A stretch of 64,000 bases of DNA from DASUPK01 sp963819715 (lineage in GTDB: Bacteria > Actinomycetota > Thermoleophilia > Solirubrobacterales > 70-9): positions 11,065 through 75,064 of the forward strand of contig CAWFXE010000007.1 of NCBI GenBank assembly GCA_963819715.1, given 5' to 3'. The translations under genes were made by a program, and so were the position numbers. Position 1 is the first letter of the stretch. Every line of letters begins with the position of its first letter. This document shows positions 45,865-55,000 of the stretch, in pieces. The notes under the pieces were generated by a model that ran no database searches, had not been told where the DNA came from, and saw only the letters and a program-made list of their open reading frames with translations.

Positions 45865-46818
45865 CTACGGGGCGAAAAACGGCAGCGACATGTATCGCTC
45901 ACCGGAGTCCGGCACGATCACCACGATCCGCTTGCCCGCCATCTCCTCGCGAGCCGCGAGGTCGAGCGCCGCGCGGACGGCGGCTCCGGCCGAGATCCCG
46001 ATCAGCAGGCCCTCGCGTTGCGCCGAAGCCCGCGCCGTGTCGAGCGCATCCTCGTCGCTGATCCCGACGATCTCGTCGATGACATCGCGGTCCAGGACCT
46101 CCGGCACGAACCCCGCCCCGATCCCCTGGATCTTGTGCGGCCCGGGAAGACCGCCGGAGAGGACAGGCGAAGCGGCAGGCTCGACGCCGACGACCCTGAT
46201 GTCGGGGCGGCGCTCCTTCAACACCTGGCCCACGCCCGTGATCGTCCCGCCGGTGCCGACGCCGGCCACGAACGCATCGACCTGCCCGTCGAGGTCGCGC
46301 CAGATCTCCTCCGCCGTGGTCCGGCGATGGATCTCCGCGTTCGCCGGGTTGGAGAACTGCTGCGGGATGAACCCGTCGTGCTCCTTCGCAAGCCTGTTCG
46401 CCAGCTCAACCGCCTCGTTCATGCCGCCGAGCGACGGTGTCTCGTGCACCTCGGCCCCGTAGGTGCGAAGCAGCGCGGTCCGCTCGCGGCTCATCCCCTC
46501 GGGCAGGGTCAGGATCAGCCGGTAGTCGCGTGCCGCGGCGACCAGTGCGAGCGCGATGCCGGTGTTGCCGCTGGTCGGCTCGACGATCACTGACCGCCCG
46601 GGCTCGAGCAGGCCGTCCTTCTCCGCCGCGTCGATCATCGCGACGCCGATCCGGTCCTTGACCGACCCGCCCGGATTGAGGAATTCGAGCTTGGCGATCA
46701 CCTCCCCGGGCAGCTCGGCCCCGAGTCGCGGCAGCGCCACCAGCGGCGTGTTGCCGACGACGGCGGAGCTCTCGGCTCCGACCCGCAGCGTCGTGGTTGT
46801 CCCGCTCGACCCGGCCAT
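45865..46818 (-). CDS. cysK: Cysteine synthase A (O-acetylserine sulfhydrylase)
   Basis: PLP enzyme of 317 aa forming cysteine from O-acetylserine and sulfide. PLP lysine in NPGGSVKDRIG near residue 50, the substrate loop PTSGNTGIALA, QQFSNPANAEIH, phosphate loop GVGTGGTITG and the C-terminal VIVPDSGERYMS are all present. ATG has TAGTTT 6 nt upstream. It lies 53 bp after the Rrf2 regulator and 30 bp before cysE, giving the pathway order regulator-synthase-transferase. Confidence 0.96.
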   Translation of the reverse strand: MAGSSGTTTTLRVGAESSAVVGNTPLVALPRLGAELPGEVIAKLEFLNPGGSVKDRIGVAMIDAAEKDGLLEPGRSVIVEPTSGNTGIALALVAAARDYRLILTLPEGMSRERTALLRTYGAEVHETPSLGGMNEAVELANRLAKEHDGFIPQQFSNPANAEIHRRTTAEEIWRDLDGQVDAFVAGVGTGGTITGVGQVLKERRPDIRVVGVEPAASPVLSGGLPGPHKIQGIGAGFVPEVLDRDVIDEIVGISDEDALDTARASAQREGLLIGISAGAAVRAALDLAAREEMAGKRIVVIVPDSGERYMSLPFFAP

Positions 46819-46871
46819 CGGTGCAAACTAGCGTAACCGGGTCAGGTTTCCGGGATTTCGGGTTGCCGACG

Positions 46872-47270
46872 CTAGATGTGGTACATCCCCGAGCCGGCCC
46901 CCTCCGCCTCGCGGCGGGCGATGTCGGCGATCGTGGTCTCGCGGAAGGTGGCTCGCAGCGCCTCCACCCCCTCCTCCCAGATGCCGCCGGCCTCCTTGCC
47001 CTCCTGGCCGACGACTCCGTCGAGCGCCTGGACCACCTCGAGCACGGTGATCTGGTCGGGGGGCTTGGCGAGCGTGTAGCCGCCCTTGGCGCCGCGATGG
47101 CTGACGAGGATTCCCGCGCGGCGCAGGGTCGAGAAGAGCTGCTCGAGGAACTGAACGGGGATGTCACGGCGCTCGGCGACCTGGCCTATCGGCATCGGGC
47201 CCTCGCCGGTGCGCGCCAGCTCAGCCAGCGCGACCACCGCGTAACGTGACTTCGAGGTGACTGAGATCAC
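46872..47270 (-). CDS. Rrf2-family regulator, CymR-like
   Basis: A 132 aa winged-helix regulator. Residues about 1-80 are the Rrf2 domain (SKSRYAVVALAELAR, IPVQFLEQLFSTLRRAGILVSHRGAKGGYTLAKP). The IscR-type iron-sulfur cysteines are absent, and the protein contains none at all from the chosen start. That and its place directly before cysK and cysE make a CymR-like control of cysteine synthesis likely (CymR senses O-acetylserine through CysK); this is an inference. GTG at 47270 gives the usual N-terminus; AAGGG lies upstream. Confidence 0.85.
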   Translation of the reverse strand: MISVTSKSRYAVVALAELARTGEGPMPIGQVAERRDIPVQFLEQLFSTLRRAGILVSHRGAKGGYTLAKPPDQITVLEVVQALDGVVGQEGKEAGGIWEEGVEALRATFRETTIADIARREAEGAGSGMYHI

Positions 47271-47700
47271 GCCAACCCTTTTACAGCCCAGGCCGGTCGT
47301 CCGCGCGCTCGCACCGCTGGCCATGATGGGATTGATCTTCTACTTCTCGGCGCAGCCGGCGGGCGATCACCACGCCTGGTGGGTGATCGTCGTGCGCAAG
47401 ATCGGGCACGTCACCGGCTACGCGCTGCTGACGGCGCTGTGGGTCTGGGTGCTGCGGGGTCTGGTCAGGCGACCGATCCTCTGGGCCGTGCTGATCTCAC
47501 TCGCCTACGCCTGCACCGACGAGTTCCACCAGACCTTCGTGCACGGCCGCGAGGGGACGCCGCGTGACGTGCTGATCGATGCGGTCGGCATTGGGATCGC
47601 GGCCCTGCTGATCGGAATGCGTCCGTCCGCCCCCACCGGCTGGGAGCGGACGGACGCAAGAGGCGAAGCCTCTAAATCCAGCCTTGCTCGGTCGCCATGA
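47257..47700 (+). CDS. VanZ-family membrane protein
   Basis: A 147 aa membrane protein with four helices: PLAMMGLIFYFSAQPAG, the VVRKIGHVTGYALLTALW segment with the conserved K-x-GH, ILWAVLISLAYACTDEFHQTF with the E-x-xQ pattern, and DVLIDAVGIGIAALL. VanZ-type proteins have loosely linked roles in glycopeptide tolerance and envelope functions. GTG at 47257 is supported by TAACGT 9 nt upstream, though it overlaps the divergent Rrf2 start by 14 bp; an ATG at 47323 would cut into helix 1. Its 3' end overlaps the convergent HDOD gene by 29 bp. Confidence 0.82.
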   Translation: MTEITPTLLQPRPVVRALAPLAMMGLIFYFSAQPAGDHHAWWVIVVRKIGHVTGYALLTALWVWVLRGLVRRPILWAVLISLAYACTDEFHQTFVHGREGTPRDVLIDAVGIGIAALLIGMRPSAPTGWERTDARGEASKSSLARSP

Positions 47701-48727
47701 GGACCGCCTGCGCGCGGTCCAGGGCGCCCAGCTTGCCGTACACGTTGTGCAGGTGGCTGCGGACTGTGCTCGCCGAGAGATCGAGCTCGACGGCGATCTG
47801 CTTGTAGACCTTGCCCTCGGCGAGACGCCGGAGGACGTCCAGCTCTCGCGAGGAGAGCGGACACGGGCCGGTGGCCCGGCGACGTGACCCCTTGCCCTGG
47901 GGAAGCTCGTAGAGGACCATCCGCACCGCCTCCTCGTCCATGCCGCAGTTCTCCGCGGCCTCGACCAGGTCCTGGGTGCTGACGGGACAGTCCTCGATGT
48001 GGGCGGCGACCATGTCCGCGACGCGGATCACGGCGGCCATGCCCTCTGCCTGACGGGTGTGGTGGCGCTCGACGGCCTCGGCGACCCGTGCGTGCACACC
48101 CCAGCGGCGGGTCAGGACCCCACCGACGAGGGCGTGGTCGATGCCCAGCTCTCGACGCTCCTCGGCGATGCGGTCGTCGGGGGTGGCGCCGCGGCGGTCG
48201 AAGCGCTCGGCGTAACCAGGGTGCAGTCGCGCCAGAACCGGGCGGCCGATGTCATGGAGGATGGCGGCCAGAGCCAGCTCGTCGCGGTCGCCGATCCCGG
48301 TCATCTCGGCGATGCGGTCGGCGGCGCGCTGCACGGCGAGTGCGTGAAGGCGGAAGCGATCGGGGGCGAGTGCCAGACGGCCGTCGCCGTTGAAGATGTC
48401 GTAGGAGGGCGCGGAGCGGAGAATCGCCTCGACAGCGCCCGGGCCGAGCCGCTCGACGCCGTCGGTGACGCTGATGAGCCGCCCGCCGCCCTGGATCTGT
48501 CCGGCGGCGCGGATGATCGCGCAGGTGAGGCCGACATCGGCCTCGACGACGGCGGCGACCTCGTGTGGCGGGGCGCCCCTGTTGACCTGCTCAAGGGCCT
48601 GCTCGCGGCCCTCCTGCAGCGCCGGCTGGCGCTCCGCCTCGTCGAAGGCGGCGGCCAGGACACGCCCGCGGCCCTGGCCACGGGTTCCTGCCTGAGTGCT
48701 GGGCGCTGAAGCGGCTGCTGTCGCCAT
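47672..48727 (-). CDS. HDOD domain - LuxR-type HTH fusion regulator
   Basis: Regulator of 351 aa. Residues about 30-255 are an HDOD (degenerate HD) domain: ADVGLTCAIIRAAGQ, then AAILHDIGRPVLARLHP, DHALVGGVLTRRWG and EAVERHHTRQ retain HD-like His/Asp residues. Residues about 290-351 are a LuxR/GerE helix-turn-helix (PLSSRELDVLRRLAEGKVYK, LDLSASTVRSHLHNVYGKL). No receiver domain is present, so the HDOD part is likely the signal input. It follows gltX by 49 bp in the same direction. Confidence 0.82.
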   Translation of the reverse strand: MATAAASAPSTQAGTRGQGRGRVLAAAFDEAERQPALQEGREQALEQVNRGAPPHEVAAVVEADVGLTCAIIRAAGQIQGGGRLISVTDGVERLGPGAVEAILRSAPSYDIFNGDGRLALAPDRFRLHALAVQRAADRIAEMTGIGDRDELALAAILHDIGRPVLARLHPGYAERFDRRGATPDDRIAEERRELGIDHALVGGVLTRRWGVHARVAEAVERHHTRQAEGMAAVIRVADMVAAHIEDCPVSTQDLVEAAENCGMDEEAVRMVLYELPQGKGSRRRATGPCPLSSRELDVLRRLAEGKVYKQIAVELDLSASTVRSHLHNVYGKLGALDRAQAVLMATEQGWI

Positions 48728-48776
48728 GGCTATCTCATCGGCAACGGCCAGTCGATTGTTTAGCCCGTGCGTTGAT

Positions 48777-50180
48777 CTACCTAGAAGTTATGTCCCCTGC
48801 ATCCGTAGATAACCGCTGGACGGCCCGCTCGATCCTTTTGAGCGAGCGGTCCTTGCCGAGCACGGCCAGCGACTCGAAGATCCCCGGCGAGACGGATGTG
48901 CCCGTGATCGCCACCCGGATCGGCTGGTAGAGCTTGCCGGGCTTCACGTCGTGCTCGGCGAGGATCCGCCCGAGTGAGCTCTCGAGCTGGTCCGCCTCGA
49001 AGGGCTCCGCCCCCCGGAGCGCCTCCAGCGCGTCCGTGAGGAGCGGCAGCGCGCCGTCCTTCATCACCTTCTTCCAGGCCTTCTCGTCGGTCTCGGGCTC
49101 CTCGAACAGGAATCCGATCAGCGGCCAGACCTCCTCGAGCGTCTGGGCCTTCTCCTGGGCGATCTCGCAGGCAGCGCGCAGGCGCTCGTCGGGCTCCCGG
49201 CCGACGTGTCGCGCGACGACCTCCGTGTAGGCATCGAGGTCCATCTCGCGCATGAAGCGGCCGTTCAGCCAGCGCAGCTTCTGCTCGTCGAAGATCGCGC
49301 TGGCACGGCCCACGTCGGCGACGTCGAAGCGCTCGATCAGCTCCTCCGTGCTCATGATCGTCGTGTCGTCCTGAGTGCCCCAGCCGAGCAGGGCGACGTA
49401 GTTGCGGACGGCGGCGGGCAGATAGCCGGCGTCGCGCAGCTCCTGCACGCTCGCGGCGCCGTGCCGCTTGGAGAGCTTCTTCCCGTCGGGGCCGTGAAGC
49501 AGCGGCAGGTGGGCGTAGCGAGGCGGCGTCACATCAAGCGCCTCCATTACGAGGAGCTGCTTGGGAGTGTTGGAGAGGTGGTCGTCGCCCCGGATCACGT
49601 GGGTGATCCCCATGTCGGCGTCGTCCACCGCGACGGCGAAGTTGTAGAGGACCGATCCGTCGCCCCGGGCGATGACGAAGTCGTCTGAAGCCGCGTTCGG
49701 GAAGCGCACCTCACCCCTGATCTCGTCGGCGACGACGGTGTCGCCCTCGTCGGGGACCCGGAGGCGCACCGCGGCGCCGTCGTCGTCACTCGGCTTGCCG
49801 CGGTATCCGCGGTTGCCGTGTTCCTTCTTCCAGGCGGCGACATCCTCACCGGTCGCGGTGTCGCGGTAGGCGACGTCGGCGTCGAGCAGCTTGTCGAGGG
49901 CCTCCCGGTGCCGGTCGACTCGCTCGGCCTGGCTGATCGGCCCCTCGTCCCAGTCGAGCTCGAGCCAGCGCAGCGCGTCGAGGATCTGCTCGACGTTCTC
50001 CGGGGTCGAGCGCTCGCGGTCGGTGTCCTCGATCCGCAGCACCAGCTCCCCATCGCGGCCGCGCGCGTAGAGCCAGTTGTACAGTGCCGTCCTCGCTCCC
50101 CCGATATGGAGGGCGCCCGTCGGTGACGGGGCGAAGCGGACTCGAACTGACGTATCGGAGACTTGTTCTGGACTCACCAT
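48777..50180 (-). CDS. gltX: Glutamyl-tRNA synthetase
   Basis: Class I synthetase of 467 aa charging tRNA(Glu) with glutamate. HIGH-type motif in RFAPSPTGALHIGGARTALYN and KMSKS-type motif in GPDGKKLSKRHGAASV are visible, with IEDTDRERS between. Together with gatCAB and no glutaminyl-tRNA synthetase in view, it probably also charges tRNA(Gln) for later amidation (inference). The ATG at 50180 (or GTG at 50177) overlaps the divergent nfo start codon. A longer frame upstream runs through nfo and is not used. Confidence 0.95.
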   Translation of the reverse strand: MVSPEQVSDTSVRVRFAPSPTGALHIGGARTALYNWLYARGRDGELVLRIEDTDRERSTPENVEQILDALRWLELDWDEGPISQAERVDRHREALDKLLDADVAYRDTATGEDVAAWKKEHGNRGYRGKPSDDDGAAVRLRVPDEGDTVVADEIRGEVRFPNAASDDFVIARGDGSVLYNFAVAVDDADMGITHVIRGDDHLSNTPKQLLVMEALDVTPPRYAHLPLLHGPDGKKLSKRHGAASVQELRDAGYLPAAVRNYVALLGWGTQDDTTIMSTEELIERFDVADVGRASAIFDEQKLRWLNGRFMREMDLDAYTEVVARHVGREPDERLRAACEIAQEKAQTLEEVWPLIGFLFEEPETDEKAWKKVMKDGALPLLTDALEALRGAEPFEADQLESSLGRILAEHDVKPGKLYQPIRVAITGTSVSPGIFESLAVLGKDRSLKRIERAVQRLSTDAGDITSR

Positions 50181-51039
50181 GCTGATCGGCGCCCATGTTT
50201 CCACAGGGGGTGGCCTGCCCAAGGCCATCGAGCGCGCTGAGGAGATGGGCTGCGAGTCCATCCAGATCTTCAACCAGTCGCCGCGGATGTGGAGGCCCAC
50301 CCGTTACTCGGAAGACGACTTCGCCGAGTTCCGTGAGGCGATGGCCGCCTCGATGGTCGAGGTCGTCGCCATCCACGCGATCTACCTGATCAATCCGGCG
50401 ACGAACGACAGCGAGATGCGGAAGAAGTCCCTCGACTCCCTGACGCACGCGCTGCGCGTCGGCGACGGCATCGGGGCCATGGGCGTCGTCGTCCATCCGG
50501 GGGCCCTGAAGGAGGACACCCGCACGAACGCACGCAAGCGCGCCGTGAAGCTGATCAAGGAGGCGCTGGCCGAAACCGACCGCTGCCCGATCCTCTACGA
50601 GAACACCGCGGGATCACCCCAGCTCCTGGGCCGCGACTTCGATGAGACCGCCGAGCTGATCGAGAAAACGGGCGGCCCCAAGCGACTCGGGCTCTGCATC
50701 GACTCGTGCCACCTGCACGCGACGGGCTACGACGTCCGCACGCCCGAGGGGATGAAGGACCTCGTGGACGAGATCGACTCGAAGATCGGCCTCAAGCAAC
50801 TGAAGCTGCTGCACGTCAACGACTCCCGCGACGCGCGTGGCTCGAACCGGGACCGGCACGCCCCGATCCCCGACGGCGAGATCGGCCGCAAGGGAATGCG
50901 CGCCTTCATCGGCGAGCCGAGGCTGCAGGGACTGCCGGCCGTGCTCGAGGGCCCCGGGATCGACGGCAAGGCGGTCGTCCGCAAGGACATCCAGATCGTC
51001 AGGCGCCTGCACCGCGACGCGACCCGCAAGCGGTCCTGA
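50179..51039 (+). CDS. nfo: Endonuclease IV
   Basis: AP endonuclease of the TIM-barrel, three-zinc type, 286 aa, acting in base excision repair. N-terminal LIGAHVSTGGGLPKAIERA, then YLINPATND, VVHPGALKED with a zinc histidine, ILYENTAGSPQLLGRDF with a zinc glutamate, GLCIDSCHLHATGYDV, LHVNDSRDARGSNRDRHAPI, and the EGPG end are all present. The ATG at 50179 shares two bases with the divergent gltX start. It overlaps the following ASCH gene as TGATG. Confidence 0.95.
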   Translation: MLIGAHVSTGGGLPKAIERAEEMGCESIQIFNQSPRMWRPTRYSEDDFAEFREAMAASMVEVVAIHAIYLINPATNDSEMRKKSLDSLTHALRVGDGIGAMGVVVHPGALKEDTRTNARKRAVKLIKEALAETDRCPILYENTAGSPQLLGRDFDETAELIEKTGGPKRLGLCIDSCHLHATGYDVRTPEGMKDLVDEIDSKIGLKQLKLLHVNDSRDARGSNRDRHAPIPDGEIGRKGMRAFIGEPRLQGLPAVLEGPGIDGKAVVRKDIQIVRRLHRDATRKRS

Positions 51040-51608
51040 TGCTCCTCGACCGCCGCGCCCTCGACGGGATCGCGGCCGGCGAGGTCGATCTCGCCTTCCG
51101 GCGCTGGAAGCGGCCGACGGTGAAGGCGGGAGGAACGCTCCGGACCCGCGCCGGGGTGCTGGCCATCGAGGCGGTCGATACGACCAGCGAGCGGCGGATC
51201 ACGGCTGACGACGCGCGCCGCGCCGGTTTCTCCTCACGCGCGGAGTTGCTCCGCAGCCTGCGCCCCGAGGGCCGGCTCTACCGGATCGAGTTCCGGCGCA
51301 TCGGCGATGACCCGCGGGTCGCGCTGCGCGAGAGGGCCGAGATCACCTCCGCCGAGCGAGGGGAGATCGACGCGCGGCTCGCTCGCATGGACCGAGCGCG
51401 CGATGAGCCCTGGACGCGACGCCTGCTGGAGTTGATCGCGAAGCGGCCGGAGACACACGCGGCGGACCTCGCGGCCTCCCTCGGCATGGAGAAGCTGCCG
51501 TTCAAGCGAGACGTCCGCAAGCTGAAGGAGCTCGGCCTGACGGAGAGCCTGCTGGTCGGCTACCGCCTCTCGCCGCGCGGCCGGGCTTACCTCGAGGGTC
51601 CTGGCTAG
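51039..51608 (+). CDS. ASCH-like domain protein with C-terminal winged helix
   Basis: A 189 aa protein. Residues 1-95 look like an ASCH (PUA-like, nucleic-acid-binding) domain: DGIAAGEVDLAFRRWKRPTV with the expected Gly and Arg-rich turn, GTLRTRAGVLAIEAV, and RLYRIEFRRIGDDPR. Residues about 120-189 (TRRLLELIAKRPETHAADLA, LPFKRDVRKLKELGLTESLL) look like a winged helix. The fusion suggests an RNA- or DNA-binding regulator; the target is unknown. It starts inside the nfo stop (TGATG), so the two are cotranscribed. Confidence 0.75.
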   Translation: MLLDRRALDGIAAGEVDLAFRRWKRPTVKAGGTLRTRAGVLAIEAVDTTSERRITADDARRAGFSSRAELLRSLRPEGRLYRIEFRRIGDDPRVALRERAEITSAERGEIDARLARMDRARDEPWTRRLLELIAKRPETHAADLAASLGMEKLPFKRDVRKLKELGLTESLLVGYRLSPRGRAYLEGPG

Positions 51609-52009
51609 GAGAGCGAGTTGCGCAGGTCGAACGCCCGGATCGACTCCGGGGTGTCGTCGGGAGCGTCGAAGAAGCGGCGGTTGACGCACTCGTGACCCGG
51701 CCCATCGCCCTCGTAGGCTCGCTCGACTGAGAACTGGCAGTGCGGCAGCGGGGAGCCGGTCATCTTGATCCCGCCGAATCCCTCGCGGGTCCGCTCGGCG
51801 AGCAGGAACAGGTCGAAGTCGATCTCGGCGCTGAAGACGTTGTTCATGCAGCCCATGAAGCGACCGCCGGTCCGCGCGTCCTCGTAGGTGTAGAGGTACT
51901 TGCATCCCATCTCGAGGCAGCCCGCCGGGTTGACCAACTTGTCGCAGAAGGTGCGGCACTGGCGGCATTCGCCGGCGCTTCGCCTCTGGGTCTGGGTCTG
52001 CCTGGGCAC
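51605..52009 (-). CDS. Cysteine-rich conserved hypothetical protein
   Basis: A 134 aa soluble protein of unknown function. Cysteines at residues 15, 18, 22, 31, 36 and 54, in CRQCRTFC ... GCLEMGCKYLY ... FMGCMNN, plus two more near 95 and 107 suggest a zinc or iron-sulfur site. The middle (FSAEIDFDLFLLAERTREGFGGIK) is well ordered. GTG start with TAGACT 6 nt upstream and no Shine-Dalgarno. It overlaps the last 4 bp of the convergent ASCH gene. Confidence 0.7.
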   Translation of the reverse strand: MPRQTQTQRRSAGECRQCRTFCDKLVNPAGCLEMGCKYLYTYEDARTGGRFMGCMNNVFSAEIDFDLFLLAERTREGFGGIKMTGSPLPHCQFSVERAYEGDGPGHECVNRRFFDAPDDTPESIRAFDLRNSLS

Positions 52010-52089
52010 GCGCTAAGTCTAGGCGCCAGCCTCGGCGGTATCGACATGCCGCGGCCGAAGAGACCCTTGCACTGCCTGGGCTGAATCTG

Positions 52090-55000
52090 CTAGGCCGCGC
52101 GCGTCACGGCACCGAAGAGCGCATCGATCTCCGCGTCGAGTCCGGCGGAGCGGCGGACGCGATAGTCGCGGCCAAAGCGAAGTTCCCTGGGTCCATCGCG
52201 CGTCTCCATCTCCAGAATCACGTCCGCCTCGCCGGGGAAGTGGCCGAGGATCACCTTCAGCTCCTCGATCACCGAGGTGCCGAAGGCGCCGGCGTCGATG
52301 TTGATCCGGAGGGGCCCCGTGTCCCGGGCGGCCCGGGCCTTGGCGACCTCATCCTCGGTCGGCTGGAACAGCTCGACCTCCTGCGCGACGAGCTTGGTCT
52401 CGCCCCGGCCCTTGTGATCGAGCCTTCCCTTGACGATGACGATCGCGTCCGCCGCGAGAAACTCGTGCGATGCCTCGTAGGCCTTGCCCATCACCAGCAT
52501 CTCAACCTGACCCTCGACGTCGTCGAGCGTGGCAAACGCCATCTTCGAGCCGTTTTTCGATGTGTGCCGCTTGAACTCGGTGACGATGCCCCCGACCGTC
52601 ACCCAGGAGCCGTCCTGCCGCTCGGCGAGGCTCGAGAGCGAGCAGTCGACCCGGGCTCGCAGCGCATCCTTCACCTCGGCGAGCGGATGCGAGGAGAGGA
52701 AGGTTCCGAGCGTCTCCTTCTCGAGCCGGAGCAGCTCGCGCTGGTCGAATTCCTCGGCCCGGATCGGCGCGTGGTGCTGCCGGGAGGGACCGGACTCCTC
52801 AGCAGCACCCCCGAGGTCGAAGATCGAGGACTGGCCGAGCCGGCTGTCCTCCTGGGCCTTCTGGCCGAAGGCCGTGGCGGCTGGAAGCGCCTCCAGCATC
52901 CCCTTGCGCGAGGCGCCGGTCGAGTCGAAGGCTCCGCATTTGACCAGACATTCAACCGCCCGCTTGTTCACGACACGGCTGTCCACGCGCTCGCAGAAGT
53001 CCCATAGCGAGGTGAAGCTCCCGTCGCTCGAGCGAGCGTCGAGGATCGCCTGGACGGCGATGTGGCCGACGTTCTTCACGGCGTCCAGGCCGAAACGGAT
53101 GCTGTTGCCTGAGACGACGAAGCCGTGGTCGGAGCTGTTGACGTCCGGGGGCAGCACCTCGATCCCCATCTCCGCGCAGCGATTGACGAAGAACGGCACC
53201 TTGTCCTTCGTCGACATCACCGTCGAGATCAGGGCGGCCATGTACTCGGCCGGGTAGTTCGCCCTCAGCCAGGCCGTCCGGTAGGAGATCAGCCCGTAGC
53301 AGGCGGCGTGGGAGCGGTTGAAGGAGTAGTCGGCGGCAGCCTCCATCAACTGCCAGAGGTCGTTGGCGACGCGCGCCTCGGTGTTGGAGGCCGCCATGCC
53401 CTCCAGGAACTTCTCCTTCATCGTCGCCATCAGGTCGCGCTTCTTCTTGCCGACGGCCTTGCGAAGGTCGTCCGCCTGGGCCGGGCTGAAGCCGGCCATC
53501 TGCTTGGCGATCTCCATCAGCTGCTCTTGGTAGATCACGCAGCCGTAGGTTGTCTCGCTGATCGGGCGCAGGCGCGGGTCCGGATAGCGAATGGCGTCCG
53601 GATTGCGCTTCCCCTTTGCGTAGTCGGGGATGTAGCGCATGGCCCCTGGGCGGTAGAGGGCGTTGAGCGCGACCAGGTCCTGGAACTCGGTCGGCTTCAC
53701 CGTCTTGAGCGCGTCCTGCATCCCCTCGGACTCGAACTGGAAGACGCCGATCGACTCGCCCCTGCGAAGCATCTCGTAGGTCTTCGGATCGTCGAGAGGA
53801 ATGTTCTTGATGTCGATCTTCTCGCCGCGGGAGCGCTCGATGATCGCCGCCGCGTCCTCGATCACGTCGAGGTTGCGGAGCCCGAGGAAGTCCATCTTCA
53901 GGAGGCCGATCTCCTCGATCGGGCCCATTGAGTACTGGGTGACCGTCTTGTAGGCGCGCTCGGTCTTGCCGTTCCCGTTCCCGGGGCCAGGTGCACCGCG
54001 GTCCTCGGCGAGCTGCAGCGGCACGATCTCCTGGAGCGGACGGTCCGCGATCACCACCGCCGCGGCGTGGATCGAGTTGTTGCGGACGATGCCCTCCAGG
54101 CCCTGGGCGGTCTCGAGGATCTTGCGGGCGTCGGGGTCGGATTCGTAGGTGCGCTTCAGCTCCTCGCCCGGCTTCAGGCATTCCTCGAAGCTCGGACTGC
54201 GGCCGAAGATCGGCTCGGGGATCTGCTTCGCGAGGCGGTCGCCCGTCCCGTAGTCGTAGCCCAGGACCCGCGCGGCATCGCGGATGGCCGCGCGCGGCGC
54301 CATCTTGCCGAAGGTGATGATCTGCGCGACGCACTCGCGGCCGTACTTGTCGGCTACGTAGCGGATCACCCGCTCGCGGCCGCGGACCGAGAAGTCGATG
54401 TCGATATCCGGCATGGACTTGCGGCCCGGGTTCAGGAATCGCTCGAAGAGCAGCCCATTCGCCAGGGGGTCGAGATCGGTGATCTCGAGCGCGTAGGCGA
54501 CGATCGAGCCCGCGGCCGAGCCGCGGCCGGGGCCGACGGCGACCCCGTTTTCCTTCGCGTAGGTGACGAAGTCCCAGACGATCAGGAAGTAGGACTCGAA
54601 TCCCATGTCCGAGATCACGCCGAGCTCGAACTCGAGGCGCTTCATTGCGTCCGCGGGGATCGGGTCGCCATAGCGCTGACGCAGGCCCTTGAGCGCGAGC
54701 TCGCGGAGCATCTCCCCCGGCTCGACTCCATCCGGGGTCGGGAAGCGCGGCAGCAGCAGCTGGCCGAGCTGCATCTCGACCTCGCAGCGCTCGGCGATCT
54801 CCACGGTGCTGGCGACCGACTCGGGCATGTCCGAGAAGGACTCGGCCATCTCGTCGGAGCTCTTCAAATAGAACTCGTTGGTGTCGAAGCGGAGCTTCGG
54901 CTGCTCGATCGTCGACTTCGTCTGCACGCAGAGGAGCGCCGCGTGGCTGTCGTAGTCCTCGCGGCGCAGGTAGTGGACGTCCGCGGTGGCGACCAGGGGC

